From positions 1 through 64,000 of the forward strand of contig NZ_MUYT01000002.1 in assembly GCF_002014765.1 (NCBI RefSeq): 64,000 bases of DNA, given 5' to 3'. Shown in pieces: positions 60,178 to 64,000 of the stretch (position 1 is its first letter; the number at the start of each line of letters is the position of its first letter). The notes below the pieces were generated by a model. That model saw only the letters and a list, made by a program, of their open reading frames with translations. It was not told the DNA's origin and made no database searches. Both the position numbers and the translations under genes were made by a program. Source of the stretch: Lwoffella lincolnii. GTDB lineage: Bacteria; Pseudomonadota; Gammaproteobacteria; Pseudomonadales; Moraxellaceae.

Positions 60178-60972
60178 GTGCCACACCACACTCTAAAACA
60201 CAACACCCTAAAAAACAGTACCCTAAAACCTGATGGCATCATCGCTTTTTTGGACGCACCTGACACCATCAAAACCATTTTGGACAGCAGTATTTGGGCA
60301 GCCCAGCGATTGCACAACCCCATTACCCTACTCTATTCACGCCCTGATGCCCAAGCCAAGCAAGATAGCAGCAAGCAGTTACTACAATCTGCCACTGTCT
60401 ATTGCAATGAACACTGTTGTAAAGAACCCATTTATTCCCTACACCGCCATTGTAGCATGAGTGAGAGTTTGGATTATGTGGATACCAGTGCCAGCCTTAT
60501 CATCACAGGGCGTACCCTGACTTGTCAATCAACGTTGGCAAACTTTATCCGCCCAAGCCATCGTCCGATTTTGGTTACCGCAGACACATTCATCACCCCA
60601 AGCTCAGCATTATTGGCATTTGACAACAAACCCACCTGCCATCGCTTGCTTGATTGGGTGGTCGAAATGCCGTTGTTACGTGGCATGACCTTGCATGTGG
60701 TCATGGTGGCAGAAATCACCAACAGCAACCAAGACGCACTCAGAGAAGCCTATGTCAAATTAACCCAAGCAGGCTATAAATGCAAAAAACAGCTGATTCA
60801 TAGTCGACATGTGGCATCTGCCTTATTGTATTATCAACAAGAACACAAGCTTGATATGTTGGTGTCTGGTGCGTTTGGACAATCTCGCCTAAGACAATGG
60901 CTACAGGGCAGTGATACTGAGCATCTGTTGCAAGGCAGTGACACAGCGTACTTACTATTCCCTAAAGCTTAG
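60178..60972 (+). CDS. Tandem-type universal stress protein
   Basis: 264 aa, GTG start at 60178 with only a weak ribosome binding site. Two Usp-like halves are suggested by DGIIAFLDAPDTIKTILDSSIWAA (residues 20-43), LIITGRTL, then LLAFDNKPTCHRLLDWVVE and the C-terminal LVSGAFGQSRLRQWLQGSDTEHLL, which matches the G-x2-G-x9-G-(S/T) ATP-binding end in part. The C-terminus has an internal repeat LQGSDTEHL/LQGSDTAYL and an 18-bp DNA repeat spanning the stop (60956-60973, 60986-61003). Role: probably stress-related nucleotide binding. Confidence 0.75.
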   Translation: MPHHTLKHNTLKNSTLKPDGIIAFLDAPDTIKTILDSSIWAAQRLHNPITLLYSRPDAQAKQDSSKQLLQSATVYCNEHCCKEPIYSLHRHCSMSESLDYVDTSASLIITGRTLTCQSTLANFIRPSHRPILVTADTFITPSSALLAFDNKPTCHRLLDWVVEMPLLRGMTLHVVMVAEITNSNQDALREAYVKLTQAGYKCKKQLIHSRHVASALLYYQQEHKLDMLVSGAFGQSRLRQWLQGSDTEHLLQGSDTAYLLFPKA

Positions 60973-61129
60973 TTTAAAGCTTGGTTATTCCCTAAAGCTT
61001 AGTCGATGTCATGGTTAGAAAACCTTAACTTTTTGCCTTGTTGTGAATACATTTGCCATGATGTTTGGCTATGATGATGACAGATTTATCACTTAAAATA
61101 ACCTTATAAAACCATCAAGGAGCTGTCTG

Positions 61130-61468
61130 ATGAAACTGGTAACCGCAATTTTAAAACCCTTTAAACTTGATGACGCGCGAGAAGCCTTATCAGAACTGGG
61201 AGTCAATGGTGTAACCGTCACTGAAGTGAAAGGCTTTGGACGACAAAAAGGACACACCGAACTGTATCGTGGGGCAGAATATGTGGTGGACTTTTTGCCC
61301 AAAATCAAAATTGAAGTGGCAGTGACTGCTGAGATGGTCGAGCCTGTGATTGATGCCATTACCAAGGTTGCCAGCACTGGCAAAATTGGTGATGGTAAAA
61401 TCTTTGTGGCCCCACTTGAACAAGTCATTCGCATTCGCACAGGTGAGACAGGCGCAGATGCCATTTAA
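61130..61468 (+). CDS. glnB: Nitrogen regulatory protein P-II
   Basis: 112-aa trimeric signal protein sensing 2-oxoglutarate and ATP/ADP. T-loop with Y51 in GHTELYRGAEYVVDF (uridylylation site), B-loop TGKIGDGKIFVAPLEQVIRIRTGE. AAGGAG lies 8 bases before ATG. No amtB is adjacent, which favours GlnB over GlnK, although the start MKLVTAILKPFKL is GlnK-like. I saw no sigma-54 promoter. Confidence 0.9.
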   Translation: MKLVTAILKPFKLDDAREALSELGVNGVTVTEVKGFGRQKGHTELYRGAEYVVDFLPKIKIEVAVTAEMVEPVIDAITKVASTGKIGDGKIFVAPLEQVIRIRTGETGADAI

Positions 61469-61489
61469 TGCGTGTCATGCTTGTGTTAA

Positions 61490-61748
61490 GTCATCAGCGA
61501 AAAAGCAAAAACCGACGCAAGCGGCAACATCATCAAAGACAAAAACGGACACCCCATCACCCAGCGTGGCATTGACTTTGAACTGCTAAAACAAGAATTG
61601 TCGCATGCCATCATTGACGGCAGTCAAGAACGCTACTGCCTAAAAATTCATCACCAGCGAACGTGCCATCGCCACCGACCATGACAAAATCAACATCAAA
61701 GAGCGGTTTAAACAGCTTAGCCCCCATACGGACGTGCGTTTTATTTGA
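61490..61748 (+). pseudogene. Relic of a type III restriction-modification methyltransferase (mod) gene
   Basis: Between glnB and mraY two frames encode protein-like sequence. Frame 61490-61684 reads ISEKAKTDASGNIIK ... TQRGIDFELLKQELSHAII and DGSQERY; this is the typical N-terminal segment of type III (and related) Mod adenine methyltransferases, where DGxQERYQLNWPGK follows. After QERYC the frame shifts, and 61650-61748 reads FITSERAIATDHDKIN ... SPHTDVRFI before TGA. No start codon remains (an in-frame TAA lies at 61487). The catalytic DPPY region is absent, so most of the gene has been deleted. Confidence 0.65.
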
Positions 61749-61851
61749 TGAATGCCTGTATCCAGCAAAAAAATGACGTATAATAAATAAGGTTTTATTT
61801 TTACCTAATTTTTTACCTAACTTTATTTTTACTTAACTTGGGGTTGTTGTT

Positions 61852-62970
61852 GTGCTGGTATGGTTATTTGAGTGGCTAAGCCAATTTTATTCTCCGTTTT
61901 CAGCAGTGTCATCATTGACTTTGCGAGCATTGCTGGCGGTGCTGACCACACTTGCCTTTAGCATTATGTTTGGTGGCAGAACCATACGTCATTTACGTCA
62001 ACTTAAATATGGTCAAGCCATACGTGATGATGGCCCACAATCACATTTGGTCAAAACAGGCACGCCAACCATGGGTGGCGTGCTGATTTTGTCCGCCATC
62101 GGAGTGGCAACCTTGCTTTGGGCAAGGTTAGACAACCCTTATGTTTGGATTTTAATGTTGGTGATGGTCATTTTTGGGGGGGTTGGTTGGGCAGATGATT
62201 GGCTAAAAATCAAGTATAAGAACCCACAAGGACTCATTGCACGTAAGAAATACGCTTTTTTATCGCTTGGGGCGTTGATTGCTGGTGGGGCAATGTATTA
62301 TTGTGCCATACAGGCTTCTGACATTGCCACCACTCACGCCATGCAGGACTTACTCATTCCCCTATTTAAAGACTGGATTGTGCCTTTTTCATCAGTACCG
62401 TTTGGGCTTGGGTTCATCATTTTTACTTATTTTGTCATCAATGGGGCATCTAATGCTGTTAATCTCACCGATGGTTTAGATGGGCTTGCCATTTTGCCTG
62501 TGGTGTTGGTGGCAGCAGGGCTTGGGGTGTTTGCTTATGTGACAGGTGATGTTCGTTTTGCCAATTATTTGCATGTGCCTTATATTGTCCATAACTCAGA
62601 GGTAACCATTGTCTGTGCGGCCATGATTGGTGCTGGGTTGGGCTTTTTGTGGTTTAACGCCCATCCTGCTCAAGTGTTTATGGGTGATGTGGGGGCATTG
62701 GCATTGGGGGGCATGCTCGGTACGATTGCGGTGATGACTCGCCAAGAGATTGCTTTTGCCATCATGGGAGGGTTGTTTGTGGCAGAGGCCTTATCGGTGA
62801 TGTTACAAGTGGGTTCTTATAAACTGCGTAAAAAACGAGTGTTTCGCATGGCACCTTTGCATCATCATTTTGAAGAGATTGGTTGGAAAGAGACGCAAGT
62901 GGTGGCACGTTTTTGGATCATTTCCATCATTTTGGTGGTGCTTGGGCTGATGACCTTAAAGCTTCGCTAA
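61852..62970 (+). CDS. mraY: Phospho-N-acetylmuramoyl-pentapeptide-transferase MraY
   Basis: Makes lipid I. 372 aa, ten membrane segments. Motifs: GTPTMGGVLIL, GWADDWLKIKYKNPQGL, NAVNLTDGLDGLAI (catalytic Asp), NAHPAQVFMGDVGALALGG and FRMAPLHHHFE. Start is GTG. It is separated from murD-ftsW by Usp, glnB and the mod relic and reads on the opposite strand, so the usual mraY-murD-ftsW order has been broken by inversion or rearrangement. Confidence 0.96.
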   Translation: MLVWLFEWLSQFYSPFSAVSSLTLRALLAVLTTLAFSIMFGGRTIRHLRQLKYGQAIRDDGPQSHLVKTGTPTMGGVLILSAIGVATLLWARLDNPYVWILMLVMVIFGGVGWADDWLKIKYKNPQGLIARKKYAFLSLGALIAGGAMYYCAIQASDIATTHAMQDLLIPLFKDWIVPFSSVPFGLGFIIFTYFVINGASNAVNLTDGLDGLAILPVVLVAAGLGVFAYVTGDVRFANYLHVPYIVHNSEVTIVCAAMIGAGLGFLWFNAHPAQVFMGDVGALALGGMLGTIAVMTRQEIAFAIMGGLFVAEALSVMLQVGSYKLRKKRVFRMAPLHHHFEEIGWKETQVVARFWIISIILVVLGLMTLKLR

Positions 62971-63030
62971 AAAACAGCACAAAAAATTGCCGTCATCAGT
63001 AGCCAGCAGCCATCAAAAGTTAAACCAGTT

Positions 63031-63061
63031 AAGCAGTCGTTATCATACGGCTGTTTTTTTT
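63031..63061 (+). terminator. Rho-independent terminator after mraY
   Basis: CAGTCG (63034-63039) pairs with CGGCTG (63048-63053), extended by flanking A/T pairs, followed by eight T. Confidence 0.85.
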
Positions 63062-63159
63062 GTGGCAAGTTTTGTGGCAAAAATAGATGAACCACACCAT
63101 CTGCCATCTTGACATATTTTGTTACATTTTATACATTAGACTTTTTTTTGGAGTCACAG

Positions 63160-64000
63160 ATGAGTTACCTTGTTTTTGCCATATTTTGTAGTGTTGCTGT
63201 GTCAGTGTTGCTTAAAATTTTGCGTCAACACCATCTTGATATCAGACAGACCATCGTCATGGGTTATCCTGTGGCGTTTTTGTTAACGTGGATTTTGTTG
63301 CGTCCTGATTTGGCAGGGCTGTCGACACTGTTTAACAACCCCATCAGCTTGAGCATTGTCATGGCGTTGGGGGTGCTGTTGCCCTTGATTTTTGTGGTGC
63401 TTGGGCGTGCCATTGACCATGTGGGCATCATCAAAACCGATGCAGCACAACGCTTATCACTCATCATTCCCATCATATCTGCCTTTGTGCTGTTTGGTGA
63501 GAGTTTAACGCCCCAACGTGGCATCGGCATTGGTGTGGGATTTTTGGCATTACTGGCGTTGGTATATCGCCCACAAGCCATGTCATCTGTACCATCTGTC
63601 AAGCGTTCTGCGTCTGCTGGCTGGTTATTGATGGTGTGGCTTGGCTATGGGGTGATTGATATTTTATTTAAGCAGGTTGCCAAACAAGGGGCAGTATTTT
63701 CATTGACGTTGTTGGTCAGTTTTGCGTTGGCTGGCACGTTGCTATTGGCGTATCTGTTAATCAAGCGTATTCGCTGGCAAAAATCTGCCCTATTGGCAGG
63801 GGTGCTGTTAGGGGTGCTGAATATGGGCAATATCTATGCTTATGTTAAGGCCCATCAAACGTTGGCAAACTCGCCCAGTGTGGTGTTTACGGGCATGAAT
63901 GTGGGGGTGATTGCGGTTGCCAGTATGGTGGGTATGGTCATTTTTAAAGAACGACTGTCGGGCATCAATGTGTTGGGCATTGGGCTGGCCATCGGCTGTG
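63160..64000 (+). CDS. EamA/DMT-superfamily membrane transporter, runs off the window
   Basis: Open frame from ATG 63160 (GGAG 6 bases upstream) to the last base, at least 280 residues. About nine to ten hydrophobic segments: MSYLVFAIFCSVAVSVLLK, IVMGYPVAFLLTWILL, IVMALGVLLPLIFVVLG, RLSLIIPIISAFVLFGESL (the conserved EamA 'E-x-x-x' region), and in the second half WLLMVWLGYGVIDILFK, LLGVLNMGNIYAYV and VFTGMNVGVIAVASMVGMVIFKERL. The repeat of the F-x-E motif in both halves is typical of drug/metabolite transporters. Substrate unknown. The stop lies outside. Confidence 0.88.
   Translation, partial: MSYLVFAIFCSVAVSVLLKILRQHHLDIRQTIVMGYPVAFLLTWILLRPDLAGLSTLFNNPISLSIVMALGVLLPLIFVVLGRAIDHVGIIKTDAAQRLSLIIPIISAFVLFGESLTPQRGIGIGVGFLALLALVYRPQAMSSVPSVKRSASAGWLLMVWLGYGVIDILFKQVAKQGAVFSLTLLVSFALAGTLLLAYLLIKRIRWQKSALLAGVLLGVLNMGNIYAYVKAHQTLANSPSVVFTGMNVGVIAVASMVGMVIFKERLSGINVLGIGLAIGC

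Noticed and set aside
61070..61130. Sigma-54 promoter upstream of glnB
   Set aside because: No GG-N10-GC element with the right flanks could be found.

Overview
This 64 kb window looks like a chromosomal segment of a gammaproteobacterium of the family Moraxellaceae, most likely the genus Moraxella. The base composition is moderately AT-rich. The proteins resemble the Moraxellaceae/Pseudomonadales branch, and gene orders such as secG - tRNA-Leu(GAG) - initiator tRNA - rimP - nusA - infB - rbfA - truB, pilB-pilC-pilD-coaE and holC-pepA/lptF-lptG are classic gammaproteobacterial syntenies. The species call is an inference, because no rRNA gene is present.

Layout: 1-270 is the 3' end of a tnpB and its right end. 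ispA, ompR (without envZ) and tex follow. A complete IS200/IS605 element with divergent tnpA and tnpB lies at about 5193-6880. From 7.0 to 11.4 kb there are three lipoprotein genes: a small His-ended lipoprotein, a di-heme DHOR/DUF1111 cytochrome and an RCC1-repeat protein, with a Fur-box-like sequence upstream of the RCC1 gene. dapB, a GNAT-like gene, tRNA-Phe and telA come next. A decayed tnpB element abuts the infC stop codon. infC begins at an AUU codon and is separated from thrS by an AT-rich ABC-type gene.

19.5-22.9 kb is the main accessory island. It holds an outer-membrane barrel candidate, a Sec-exported glycine-rich protein with an internal double-glycine-like leader, four tiny membrane proteins, a truncated second glycine-rich gene and a periplasmic C39 peptidase. 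sstT, holC, pepA and lptFG follow. A second IS605-type element sits exactly between the lptG stop and a methyltransferase stop.

31-43 kb is housekeeping: xerD, tusA, ruvX, yqgE, recN, ppnP, rlmB, coaE and pilDCB. 43-51.6 kb is tpiA, secG and the metY-nusA-infB operon. A tnpB-only IS lies between truB and dnaJ. The rest is rnr, a displaced ftsW-murD pair, a Usp-like gene, glnB, a scar of a type III restriction methyltransferase gene, mraY and a DMT transporter running off the end.

The genes mainly serve translation and ribosome maturation, envelope and peptidoglycan synthesis, LPS export, type IV pili and DNA repair. The most novel material is the C39/glycine-zipper island, the apparently Fur-controlled RCC1 plus di-heme lipoprotein pair, and a set of IS605-family relics whose right ends show compensatory base changes consistent with a structured guide RNA.
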